DNA of 64,000 nt from Nocardiopsis gilva YIM 90087 (GTDB lineage: Bacteria; Actinomycetota; Actinomycetes; Streptosporangiales; Streptosporangiaceae), in the NCBI RefSeq assembly GCF_002263495.1, contig NZ_CP022753.1, forward strand, positions 1,612,001-1,676,000, written 5' to 3'. The first letter of the stretch is position 1. Each line of letters opens with the position of its first letter. Below the pieces are notes generated by a model. That model was given only the letters and a program-made list of their open reading frames with translations, did no database searches and was not told where the DNA came from. Of this stretch, positions 1 through 9,574 are shown piece by piece. The translations under genes and the position numbers were made by a program.

Positions 1-67
1 CGTCGCCACCGCCGCGCCAGACGCGGAACGTCCGCGTGGTGCCCTTGCCGGTCGTCTCGGTGGTCAT
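1..67 (-). CDS. sdhB: Succinate dehydrogenase/fumarate reductase iron-sulfur subunit, N-terminal 22 codons only
   Basis: Partial gene running off the left edge. The visible peptide begins MTTETTGKGTTRTFRVWRGG; the RVWRG stretch is typical of the first strand of the 2Fe-2S domain of SdhB/FrdB. Its ATG (67-65) overlaps the TGA of the upstream flavoprotein (66-64) as ATGA, so translation of the two is probably coupled. By position it is the third gene of the left, minus-strand succinate dehydrogenase operon, after the membrane anchor and the flavoprotein. The cysteine clusters lie outside the window, so the assignment rests on context and the short N-terminus. Confidence 0.8.
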   Translation of the reverse strand, partial: MTTETTGKGTTRTFRVWRGGGD

Positions 68-2019
68 CCCTGGTCGTCCTCCTTCGCGGTGCCCGACTCC
101 GCTCCCGGAGCCGCCGTCGGCTCCGGAACTGCCGCCGCCGGTACCGCGGGCAGTTCGTCGTCGGTGAAGTACTTGGCCAGCTCCTCGCGGTCGAAGAGCT
201 CCAACAGGTCCGGCCGGAGCGCGTCGACCCGCTGGCGGCGCAGGCGCACCCGCCCGTCCTTGGTCAGCGACTCGATCAGGTTGATCCGGCGCCACTCCGG
301 TGACATCCCCGGGAAGTCGTCGCGGGTGTGCCCGCCGCGCGACTCCTCGCGTTCCAGCGCCGCCCGCGCGATGGCCTCCGCGACCAGCAGCATGCTCCGC
401 AGGTCCAGGGCCAGGTGCCACCCGGGGTTGTAGACCGAGCCGCCCTCGGCGCCGACGCGCGCCACGCGGTCGCCGAGCTTGTGCAGCGCGTCCAGGGCCT
501 GCTCGATCTCGGGCCCCCGGCGGATGATGCCGACCAGGGTGTTCATGGTCTGCTGGAGTTCGGAGTGGAGGGCGTAGGGGTTCTCGCCGTCCTCGCGCTC
601 CAGCGGCGCCAGCACCTGCTCCGCGGCGCGCTCCGCCTGTTCGGGGTCGACGGGCGGGCGCTCGCCGTCCAGCTCGGTGACGTACTCGGCCGCGCCCAGA
701 CCGGCCCGGCGGCCGAAGACCAGCAGGTCGGACAGGGAGTTGCCGCCCAGCCGGTTGGAGCCGTGCATGCCGCCGGCGACCTCTCCGGCCGCGAACAGCC
801 CTGGCACCAGCGCCGCGCCGGTCGCGGCGTCGACCTCCACGCCGCCCATCACGTAGTGGCAGGTCGGGCCGACCTCCATGGGTTCGGCGGTGATGTCGAC
901 GTCGGCCAGCTCCTTGAACTGGTGGTGCATCGACGGCAGCTTGCGCATGATCTGGTCGGCCGGCAGGCGGCTGGCGATGTCCAGGAAGACGCCGCCGTGC
1001 GGGGAGCCCCGCCCCTCCTTGACCTCGGTGTTGATGGCGCGCGCCACCTCGTCGCGGGGCAGCAGCTCCGGGGGCCGCCGGTGGTTCTCGGGGTCGGAGT
1101 ACCAGCCGTCGGCCTCCGCCTCGGTCTCGGCGTACTGCGAGCGGAACACGTCGGGCACGTAGCGGAACATGAACCGCTCGTTCTCGGCGTTGCGCAGCAC
1201 CCCGCCGTCGCCCCGGACGGACTCGGTGACCAGGATGCCCTTGACGGAGGGCGGCCAGACCATCCCCGTGGGGTGGAACTGCACGAACTCCATGTTGACG
1301 AGGCTCGCCCCGCAGCGCAGCGCCAGGGCGTGGCCGTCGCCGGTGTACTCCCAGGAGTTGGAGGTGACCTTGAAGGACTTGCCGATGCCGCCGGTGGCCA
1401 GCACCACGGCCGGGGTCTCGAACAGCACGAGCTCCCCGGTCTCCCGGATGTAGCCCAGCGCCCCGGACAGCCGCTCGCCGTCCTTGATCAGATCGGTGAC
1501 GGTGGTCTCGGCGAACACCTTCAGCATCGCCTCGGGGTCGCCCAGTTCGGCGGCGTCGGCCTGCTGCAGCTGGACCACGCGCTGCTGCAGCGTGCGGATC
1601 ATCTCCAGGCCGGTTCGGTCGCCGACGTGGGCGAGCCGGGCGTACTCGTGGCCGCCGAAGTTGCGCTGGCTGATCCGGCCGTCGGCGGTGCGGTCGAAGA
1701 GCGCCCCCCAGTACTCCAGCTCCAGGATGCGCTCGGGGGCTTCGCGGGCGTGCAGCTCGGCCATGCGGGGGTTGTTCAGGAACTTGCCGCCCCGCATGGT
1801 GTCGCGGAAGTGCACCTGCCAGTTGTCGCCGGGGTTGACGTTGCCGAGCGCGGCCGCCGCCCCGCCCTCGGCCATGACGGTGTGCGCCTTGCCGAACAGG
1901 GACTTGGAGATGATGGCGGTCTTCTTGCCCTGCTCACGTGCTTCGATGGCGGCGCGGAGGCCGGCGCCTCCGGCGCCGATCACCACCACGTCGTAAGTGT
2001 GCCGTTTGATCTCGGACAT
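64..2019 (-). CDS. sdhA: Succinate dehydrogenase/fumarate reductase flavoprotein subunit (left operon)
   Basis: 651 residues, the usual length for SdhA/FrdA. It oxidises succinate to fumarate with FAD on the cytoplasmic face of the membrane. An N-terminal Rossmann motif (VVVIGAGGAG, residues 11-20) is followed by KAHTVMAEGG, where His46 is at the position that binds FAD covalently. Also visible are the substrate-loop HPTG and the FAD-binding RLGGNSLSDLLVFGRRAG. The last 30 residues are Ala/Pro/Glu-rich and look disordered. The gene lies 144 bases after the membrane-anchor gene and overlaps the Fe-S gene by ATGA. The three-gene set resembles Rv0249c-Rv0247c (Sdh1) of mycobacteria more than the sdhCAB set at 4408, so the two operons are probably not simple duplicates. 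Whether it works as a dehydrogenase or fumarate reductase in vivo cannot be told from sequence. Confidence 0.93.
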   Translation of the reverse strand: MSEIKRHTYDVVVIGAGGAGLRAAIEAREQGKKTAIISKSLFGKAHTVMAEGGAAAALGNVNPGDNWQVHFRDTMRGGKFLNNPRMAELHAREAPERILELEYWGALFDRTADGRISQRNFGGHEYARLAHVGDRTGLEMIRTLQQRVVQLQQADAAELGDPEAMLKVFAETTVTDLIKDGERLSGALGYIRETGELVLFETPAVVLATGGIGKSFKVTSNSWEYTGDGHALALRCGASLVNMEFVQFHPTGMVWPPSVKGILVTESVRGDGGVLRNAENERFMFRYVPDVFRSQYAETEAEADGWYSDPENHRRPPELLPRDEVARAINTEVKEGRGSPHGGVFLDIASRLPADQIMRKLPSMHHQFKELADVDITAEPMEVGPTCHYVMGGVEVDAATGAALVPGLFAAGEVAGGMHGSNRLGGNSLSDLLVFGRRAGLGAAEYVTELDGERPPVDPEQAERAAEQVLAPLEREDGENPYALHSELQQTMNTLVGIIRRGPEIEQALDALHKLGDRVARVGAEGGSVYNPGWHLALDLRSMLLVAEAIARAALEREESRGGHTRDDFPGMSPEWRRINLIESLTKDGRVRLRRQRVDALRPDLLELFDREELAKYFTDDELPAVPAAAVPEPTAAPGAESGTAKEDDQG

Positions 2020-2163
2020 CTGCCTGACTTTCGGTTGCGTCGATACATCCGGCGCGGGACCGGTCGCGTTGGCGCCGCGGAGATGCGGTGCTGCGGAGGA
2101 TTGGGTCCAGGTCGCCGCCGTATCCGCGGTCGGGGAACGGGGCCATGGGCGGCCCCACGGTCC

Positions 2164-2982
2164 TTAGTTGAAGATCCGCAGGTCGGTGATGACTCCTCCG
2201 GCGACCAGCGCGACGTAGAGGTCCGTTATCACCAGCGTTCCCAGCGTGATCCAGGCGAACAGCATGTGCCGCGTATTCAGCCGGGAGATCTGCGTCCACA
2301 TCCAGTAGCGGAACGGTCGGTCGCCGAAACTCTTCAGTCGCCCGCCGAAGACGTGCCGGCAGGAGTGGCAGCTCAGGGTGTAGGCCCAGAGCAGGATCAC
2401 ATTGCCGAACAGGACGATGTTTCCGATCCCGATGCCGAATCCGCCGTTCTCGCCGTGCAGGAGCGCGTTCGTGGCGTCATAGGTGTTGATGAGCGATATC
2501 AGGAACGCCGCGTAGAAGAAATAGCGGTGCAGGTTCTGCCCGAGCAGCGGAAATCGCGTCTCGCCGGTGTAGCGGCCGTGCGGCTCGCGCACGGCGCACG
2601 CGGTGGGCGACTGCCAGAAGGCGCGGTAGTAGGCCTTCCGGTAGTAGTAGCAGGTGAATCGGAACGCCAGGAGCAGCGGCAGGCTGATCACCGCATAGGG
2701 GATGAACCACGGGAACGCCCATGGAAAGGTCCCGAAGAGTGCCGATCCCGGCTCGCAGGACGCCGATAGGCAGGGGGAGTAGAACGGTGTGAGGTAGTGG
2801 TACTCCGGCACCCAGTAGTGGTCTTGTTGGAAGGCCCGGAGCAGGCCGTACACGAGGAAGGCGGTCAGCCCCGCGACGGTCAGCACCGGGCCGAGCCACC
2901 ATCGGTCCGTGCGCAGTGTCCGAATCGGAAGGCGGGCACGCGTGGCGCCGGAGCTTTCCGGCGGGGGAAGTGTCGCTGTCAT
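2164..2982 (-). CDS. Succinate dehydrogenase membrane anchor subunit (Sdh1 type)
   Basis: 272 residues with about five hydrophobic segments (near residues 31-50, 88-112, 145-165, 185-207 and 238-262). Several histidines lie in or beside them (NLHRYFF, SCHSCRH, NTRHMLF) and could ligate haem. The length matches the 273-residue mycobacterial Rv0249c anchor. It should hold the flavoprotein and Fe-S subunit to the membrane and pass electrons to quinone. First gene of the left operon; the start ATG directly abuts an AGGGA, so the ribosome-binding spacing is poor and the exact start is uncertain. Confidence 0.82.
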   Translation of the reverse strand: MTATLPPPESSGATRARLPIRTLRTDRWWLGPVLTVAGLTAFLVYGLLRAFQQDHYWVPEYHYLTPFYSPCLSASCEPGSALFGTFPWAFPWFIPYAVISLPLLLAFRFTCYYYRKAYYRAFWQSPTACAVREPHGRYTGETRFPLLGQNLHRYFFYAAFLISLINTYDATNALLHGENGGFGIGIGNIVLFGNVILLWAYTLSCHSCRHVFGGRLKSFGDRPFRYWMWTQISRLNTRHMLFAWITLGTLVITDLYVALVAGGVITDLRIFN

Positions 2983-3382
2983 TCCCTGCGTTCTCCATCT
3001 CGGGCGGAGAGCCGGCCGGAGGAAATCACGGGTTCGGAGTAGACCGGTCGCCCTCAGCCACTGATAAGGCAGTGCGGATGCGTATGGGAAGCAACGTTAA
3101 GCCCGCGCCATCACGGATTCAGCAAGAAATTCACCCGAAACGAATGTGAAAAATGCCACTCCCGTTCGCGGGGTTGGCGTGTTTTGTAATGAAAATCGGG
3201 ATTTGTCCCGAAAAGCTCCTGCTGTCGCCTTTGGTGTTATTGGGGCGCGAGGGGCTGGTGTGAATAGCGGCGTCATCGCACTGCCCTTTGTCGAATTTAT
3301 CCGCCCATGGTGAATTCGGTGGGCGCATCGCACCGATTCGCGGTGTGATCCCCGTCCTATTCGGTGTCGCGCCGCCGACGCC
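2983..3382. other. 400-base gene-free region upstream of the left sdh operon
   Basis: Noticeably AT-richer than its surroundings, as expected for a promoter region of the minus-strand operon. It holds a short inverted repeat TTCAC (3130-3134) / GTGAA (3146-3150) with 11 bases between, and a CGGGA/TCCCG pair around a 4-base loop just downstream. Short ORFs across it have no recognisable content. No promoter hexamers could be fixed with confidence. Confidence 0.5.
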
Positions 3383-4327
3383 CTACTCGGGCCCCCGTTC
3401 GGTTATGACCTCCAGGTCGTCGCCGAGCTCCTCGGGAGTGAGCCCGCGCAGGTGGTGCATCATGTGGCGGTGGAACGCCTTGGCCGCGCGCTGCGGCTCC
3501 ACGTCCTTGCGGTGGGCCAGCGCGATGGTGCGCAGCAGGCGGGGCCGGGCCAGCGGGGTGCCGCGCAGGCCGGGGCGGTTCTTCAGGGCCATGCTCGGCA
3601 CGACCGCGATGCCCAGTCCGGCCTCGACGAAGCGGAGCACGGCGTCCATCTCGCCGCCCTCCACCGCCAGCTGCGGCTCGAAGCCCGCGGCGCGGCACGC
3701 GTGCAGGGTGGCCTCGCGCACGTCGTAGCCGCGGCGGAACATCACCAGGGGCCGGTCGCGCAGCTCGGTGATGCGCATGGACGCGCACCCGTTGGGCGAG
3801 GGCCGACTGGTCGGGCTGACCACCACGAGGTTCTCGCGGAGGATCGGCGTGGTCACGAACGCGGGGTCGCTGCTGTGCAGCGGCAGGATGATCAGCGCGA
3901 GGTCGAGCTCGCCCTTGCCGAGGGCGCGGATCAGGTCGCGCGACCCGCCCTCCTCGACCTGGAGTTCCACCCCGGGGAACCGGGTATGGAACCCCGCGAG
4001 CACGTCGGCGATCAGTCCGGCGCACAGCGAGGGCGTGGCGCCGAGCCGGACCCGGCCCCGGCGCATCCCGGCCAGTTCGCCCACCTCCCGGCGGGCGGTT
4101 TCTACGTCGGCGACGATGCGCTGGGCAAGCGGTAGCAGGGCCTCACCGGCCAGCGTGAGTGTGATATTTCCCCGGGCACGACTGAATAACGACGCCCCGA
4201 GCTCCTCTTCGAGGTTGCGGACCTGCTTGCTGAGGCTGGGCTGTGCGACGCGGCAAAGCTCGGCTGCGCGGGTGAAATGGCGTGTCTCCGCGACCGCGAG
4301 GAAGTACGTCAGCTGCTGGAACTGCAT
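3383..4327 (-). CDS. LysR-family transcriptional regulator
   Basis: 314 residues, the normal LysR length. Winged helix-turn-helix at residues 1-60 (MQFQQLTYFLAVAETRHFTR, then AAELCRVAQPSLSKQVRNLE) followed by a periplasmic-binding-protein-like effector domain. It is transcribed away from sdhCAB with 80 bases between the start codons, the classic arrangement for a LysR protein controlling its divergent neighbour and itself. A perfect T-N11-A inverted repeat lies in that gap. The effector is unknown; a TCA-cycle or redox metabolite is a guess from context. Confidence 0.9.
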   Translation of the reverse strand: MQFQQLTYFLAVAETRHFTRAAELCRVAQPSLSKQVRNLEEELGASLFSRARGNITLTLAGEALLPLAQRIVADVETARREVGELAGMRRGRVRLGATPSLCAGLIADVLAGFHTRFPGVELQVEEGGSRDLIRALGKGELDLALIILPLHSSDPAFVTTPILRENLVVVSPTSRPSPNGCASMRITELRDRPLVMFRRGYDVREATLHACRAAGFEPQLAVEGGEMDAVLRFVEAGLGIAVVPSMALKNRPGLRGTPLARPRLLRTIALAHRKDVEPQRAAKAFHRHMMHHLRGLTPEELGDDLEVITERGPE

Positions 4328-4332
4328 GCTTC

Positions 4333-4347
4333 ATAGCTTACGGCTAT
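4333..4347. promoter_or_regulatory. Candidate LysR operator (ATAGC-N5-GCTAT)
   Basis: Perfect 5-base inverted repeat ATAGCTTACGGCTAT containing the T-N11-A core (T4334 to A4346) recognised by LysR proteins. It begins only 5 bases upstream of the lysR ATG and about 60 bases upstream of the sdhC GTG, in the shared divergent promoter region. Confidence 0.6.
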
Positions 4348-4407
4348 CGACACCAGCAGTCCGATGACTTAGACGTATCTGTTAAGGGCGAATTAAAGTG
4401 ACGCACT

Positions 4408-5109
4408 GTGGCGAACAGTACCCTGACCAAACAGCGATCAGAGGCGTTCAGATCCACGGTGGCCCTCAAATCCGCGATGGCGGTCACCGGCGTGATCCTC
4501 GTGCTCTTCCTGATTGCGCACATGTACGGCAACTTGAACGTGTTCGCGGGCCAGGAGGCCTTCGACTCCTATTCCCATCACCTGCGCGTGCTGGGCCAGC
4601 CGATGCTTCCCTACGAGGGCTTCCTGTGGATCATGCGGGTGGTCCTGCTGGCCAGCATCCTGATCCACGCCTACGCGGCGGTCGCGCTGTGGGCCCGCGC
4701 CAAGAAGGCCCGGCCGACCCGCTACCAGAACAAGAAGGCGCTGCAGCGCACCTACGCGTCCTACACGATGCGCTGGGGCGGCGTGCTGATCGCGCTCTTC
4801 GCGATCTTCCACATCCTGCACCTGACGACCAACGACATCGCGCCGGGCGGGCCGTCCGACAGCCCCTACGTGCGCATGGTCAACGGCTTCCAGCCGGAGT
4901 TCTGGTACGTCACCCTGTTCTACTGCCTCTCCGTGATCGCGGTCGGGTTCCACCTGCGGCACGGCATCTGGAGCGCGCTCACCACGCTGGGGGCGAACCG
5001 GGCGACGCGGCAGCGTGCGCTGAACATCATCGCGACGGTGATCGCGCTGGTCGTGACGATCGGCTTCCTGGTCACCCCGCTCTCCGTGACTTTCGGGCTG
5101 GTGGGATAA
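4408..5109 (+). CDS. sdhC: Succinate dehydrogenase cytochrome b558 subunit
   Basis: 233 residues with five transmembrane segments; belongs to the single-anchor b558 (Bacillus/Corynebacterium type) family, which carries two haems b and passes electrons to menaquinone. Likely haem ligands are the histidines in AHMYGNL, LIHAYAA, FHILHL and FHLRHG. The GTG start gives the N-terminus ANSTLTKQRSEAFRST. The TAA stop (5107-5109) is followed immediately by the sdhA ATG. First gene of the right-hand sdhCAB operon and the presumed target of the divergent LysR regulator. Confidence 0.92.
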   Translation: MANSTLTKQRSEAFRSTVALKSAMAVTGVILVLFLIAHMYGNLNVFAGQEAFDSYSHHLRVLGQPMLPYEGFLWIMRVVLLASILIHAYAAVALWARAKKARPTRYQNKKALQRTYASYTMRWGGVLIALFAIFHILHLTTNDIAPGGPSDSPYVRMVNGFQPEFWYVTLFYCLSVIAVGFHLRHGIWSALTTLGANRATRQRALNIIATVIALVVTIGFLVTPLSVTFGLVG

Positions 5110-7046
<1,937 letters not shown>

Positions 7047-7050
<4 letters not shown>

Positions 7051-7793
7051 ACATCACCCTGCGAGTTTGGCGCCAGAAGGGCCGCGACGACGAGGGCCGG
7101 ATGGTCACCTACAAGGTCGAGGACGTGTCGCCCGACATGTCCTTCCTTGAGATGCTCGACGTCCTCAACGAGAAGCTGCAGCTTGCGGGCGACGAGCCGG
7201 TGGCCTTCGACCACGACTGCCGCGAGGGCATCTGCGGTGCCTGCGGTGTCGTGATCGACGGCGTCGCCCACGGTCCGGAGAACACCACCACCTGCCAGCT
7301 GCACATGCGCAGCTTCTCCGACGGCGATGTCATCACCGTGGAGCCGTGGCGGGCCAAGGCGTTCCCCGTGGTCAAGGACCTCGTGGTGGACCGCGGCGCG
7401 TTCGACCGGGTCATCCAGGCCGGCGGCTACATCAGCGCCCCGACCGGTACCGCCCCGGACGCCCACGCCGCCCCGGTGCCCAAGGCCGACGCGGACCGCG
7501 CGTTCGACGCGGCCACCTGCATCGGCTGCGGCGCCTGCGTCGCCGCCTGCCCGAACGCCTCGGGCATGCTGTTCACCGCCGCGAAGGTCACCCACCTGGG
7601 CAGCGTCCCGCAGGGCCAGCCCGAGCGGGCGGCCCGCGTGGTCAAGATGGTGAACCAGCACGACGAGGAGGACTTCGGCGGCTGCACCAACATCGGCGAG
7701 TGCGCCGCGGTCTGCCCGAAGGGCATCCCGCTGGACACCATCTCCCAGCTCAACCGCGACCTGCTGGGTGCGCTGTCGAGCGGCGAGCTGTAG
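7047..7793 (+). CDS. sdhB: Succinate dehydrogenase iron-sulfur subunit
   Basis: 248 residues. The GTG at 7047 overlaps the sdhA stop; this start gives [12 protein letters not shown], the normal SdhB N-terminus, while the longer open frame upstream is only a shadow of sdhA. Cysteine sets for all three clusters are present: [11 protein letters not shown] with TTTCQL (2Fe-2S), [13 protein letters not shown] (4Fe-4S) and [14 protein letters not shown] (3Fe-4S). It wires electrons from FAD to the haem/quinone site of SdhC. Last gene of the operon, followed by a hairpin terminator. Confidence 0.94.
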
Positions 7794-7817
7794 ATCGTCG
7801 GCTGACACGTCAGCACA

Positions 7818-7847
7818 GGGCCGCCTCTTTTTCCAAGGGGGCGGCCC
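7818..7847 (+). terminator. Hairpin terminator after sdhCAB
   Basis: 8-bp perfect stem GGGCCGCC (7818-7825) / GGCGGCCC (7840-7847), 25 bases after the sdhB stop. A weaker 7-bp hairpin GAGGCGT/ACGCCTC (7872-7890) follows and may serve the convergent methyltransferase gene. Confidence 0.65.
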
Positions 7848-7902
7848 TTCTCGTGTTCGGGGACGGGGCCGGAGGCGTTCCCGACGCCTCAGCGGGGCGA
7901 CG

Positions 7903-8574
7903 TCACAGGTGCTGGTCGAAGACGTGCGCCCGGATCCAGGCGTGCATGGCGACGGCGGCGGCCGCGCCCGCGTTGATGGAGCGGGTGGACCCGAACTGGG
8001 CGATGGACAGCACCGCCTGGCACACCGCGCGGACGTCCTCGGACAGCCCCGGGCCCTCCTGGCCGAACACCAGGACACAGGCGCGGGGGAGGGGGTAGGT
8101 CTCCAGGGGGACCGCCCCGGGGAGGTTGTCGATGCCGATCAGCGGCAGCCCGCGCTCCCCGGCCCAGGCCACCAGCGAGGCGGTGTCGGGGTGGTGGTGC
8201 ACGTGCTGGTACCGGTCGGTGACCATGGCGCCGCGCCGGTTCCAGCGGCGGCGGCCGACGATGTGGACGGCCTCGGTGCCGAAGGCGTTGGCGGTGCGGA
8301 CGACCGACCCGATGTTGAAGTCGTGCTCCCAGTTCTCCACCGCCACGTGGAAGGGCTGGCGGCGGGTGTCGAGGTCGGCGATGATCGCCTCGCGCCGCCA
8401 GTAGCGGTACCGGTCCACGACGTTGCGCCGGTCGCCCTCGGCCAGCAGCTCGGGGTCGTAGTGGTCGCCCTCGGGCCAGGGGCCCTCCCAGGGCCCCACG
8501 CCGACCCGGGGCGCGATGTCGGGGGTGTCGGTGCCGGTGGAGGCGGATGGAGACGTTGCGACCTGCTCTTTCAC
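7903..8574 (-). CDS. TrmH/SpoU-family RNA 2'-O-methyltransferase
   Basis: 223 residues. The three SPOUT motifs are present in order: NIGSVVRTANAFG (motif 1), ACVLVFGQEGPGLS (motif 2) and IAQFGSTRSINAGAAAAVAM (motif 3), which together form the trefoil-knot S-adenosylmethionine site. The first 90 residues are less conserved and could recognise RNA. Such enzymes methylate ribose 2'-hydroxyls in tRNA or rRNA; the target cannot be told from sequence. Monocistronic, convergent with sdhCAB. Confidence 0.88.
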   Translation of the reverse strand: MKEQVATSPSASTGTDTPDIAPRVGVGPWEGPWPEGDHYDPELLAEGDRRNVVDRYRYWRREAIIADLDTRRQPFHVAVENWEHDFNIGSVVRTANAFGTEAVHIVGRRRWNRRGAMVTDRYQHVHHHPDTASLVAWAGERGLPLIGIDNLPGAVPLETYPLPRACVLVFGQEGPGLSEDVRAVCQAVLSIAQFGSTRSINAGAAAAVAMHAWIRAHVFDQHL

Positions 8575-8617
8575 GCGCTCCAGCTTAGGTCGCTCCCACG
8601 CGTTCCGGGCCCGCCGA

Positions 8618-8995
8618 CTAGGGGCGGTTGAGGTTCACGCCGTGGACGTCGCGGGCCTGGATGGCGATCCCTTCGACGTCGCCCGTGATGGTGTTGGTGA
8701 CGTTGCCCCCGCCCGAGTCGAAGTGCGGGCGCAGCGCCTCGACAAGGGCGCGGATGTCCGCGTCGCTCTGCTGCGCGCCGTCCATGTGCGTGGCGAGTTC
8801 CTCGACCAGGATCGCGTCCTCGCCGTCGTCGTCCCGCGCTGCCTCCAGCGCGCGGCGGGCCTCGGGGTCGTTGCCGAACCTCTCGCGCAGTGCCGCGCGC
8901 AGCTTCTTCAGGACCGCTCGGGCGCCGTCGTCCAGCGCTTCGGTGACCTTGCCCGCGACGGCGGCGGCGACGGCGAGGGTGATCGGATCGGCCAT
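8618..8995 (-). CDS. Small helical-domain protein with C-terminal RHIM-like/amyloid-type motif
   Basis: 125 residues, good AGGAG ribosome-binding site 7-8 bases before the ATG. Residues 1-92 are predicted mostly alpha-helical, beginning with the hydrophobic helix ADPITLAVAAAVAG and followed by charged helices. A Gly/Asn spacer leads to the last 28 residues, NVTNTITGDVEGIAIQARDV then HGVNLNRP. This G-x-V-x-G-x-x-h-Q-A-x-x-h-x-G pattern resembles the short actinobacterial signalling motifs related to the RHIM that end many small effector and NLR-like proteins (recognition from memory). The N-terminal part resembles the short helical domains, some proposed to be HeLo-like and membrane-active, that accompany them. 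No NLR or other partner is encoded nearby. Function is inference. Confidence 0.72.
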   Translation of the reverse strand: MADPITLAVAAAVAGKVTEALDDGARAVLKKLRAALRERFGNDPEARRALEAARDDDGEDAILVEELATHMDGAQQSDADIRALVEALRPHFDSGGGNVTNTITGDVEGIAIQARDVHGVNLNRP

Positions 8996-9126
8996 GGGGG
9001 TGCTCCTAGGGGGTCCGGGAACGAGGGGCTTCCACGGCCCTCTACTTTCGCATGCGCCGCCGACGCGATGGACGCGTGCCCCGGCAATGGCCGCATCCGG
9101 CGGCTCCCCGATGGAGGCCGTCCTGG

Positions 9127-9509
9127 TCAGGAGGGAGTGGCGGTGTCGGCGGAACGCGCCCGCGCCAATCGCGCGATCGTGCGCCAGCCGAGCAGGGTCG
9201 CGGCGAGGAACAGCGCGGTGACGATCGCGAACGACAGGGGAGCGCCCTCCCCGGTGGCGAGCCGCAGCAGGAGGCCCCGCCCACGGTGACCGCCCACACG
9301 CCCGCGCCGACCGGCAGGATACGCAGGGGGTTCCGCCAGGCCAGGGTGGCGGCCCAGCCGACGACGAGCGCGAACGCGAACGGCCACAGCGTGGTGAGGA
9401 TCCCGATCAGGGCGTTGCCCTCGCCGTGGCTGGCGCGCCCGATCACGACGAACACCACGACGCAGAGGAGATCCAGGACGGCGGCCACGGGGACCAGTGG
9501 AAGACGCAT
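9127..9509 (-). pseudogene. DUF3054 membrane protein, frameshifted in this sequence
   Basis: The N-terminal frame from ATG 9509 reads MRLPLVPVAAVLDLLCVVVF and continues through WAATLAWRNPL to AVTVGG, typical of the four-helix DUF3054 family. It then runs into unrelated Arg/Pro-rich sequence. The missing C-terminal half (LSFAIVTALFLAATLLGW, then RTIARLARARS) is in the next frame and ends at 9127. One extra G in the GGGG run at 9275-9278 (minus strand) would restore a normal protein of about 127 residues. Function unknown. A base-calling error in the homopolymer is as likely as true inactivation. Confidence 0.75.
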
Positions 9510-9531
9510 GTCCCCAGATTATGGGCGGTGG

Positions 9532-9566
9532 CGGGCGGGGTGACCCCGGGTCGGGTACCCCGCCCG
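9532..9566. terminator. Hairpin between MFS gene and DUF3054 gene
   Basis: 10-bp perfect stem CGGGCGGGGT (9532-9541) / ACCCCGCCCG (9557-9566), just downstream of the minus-strand MFS stop. Confidence 0.55.
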
Positions 9567-9574
9567 GACGTTCC

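Noticed and set aside
328-2769. 813-codon plus-strand open frame opposite the left sdh operon
   Set aside because: Antisense shadow of high-GC genes; Arg/Gly/Val-rich with no domain, while the minus strand encodes clear Sdh subunits.
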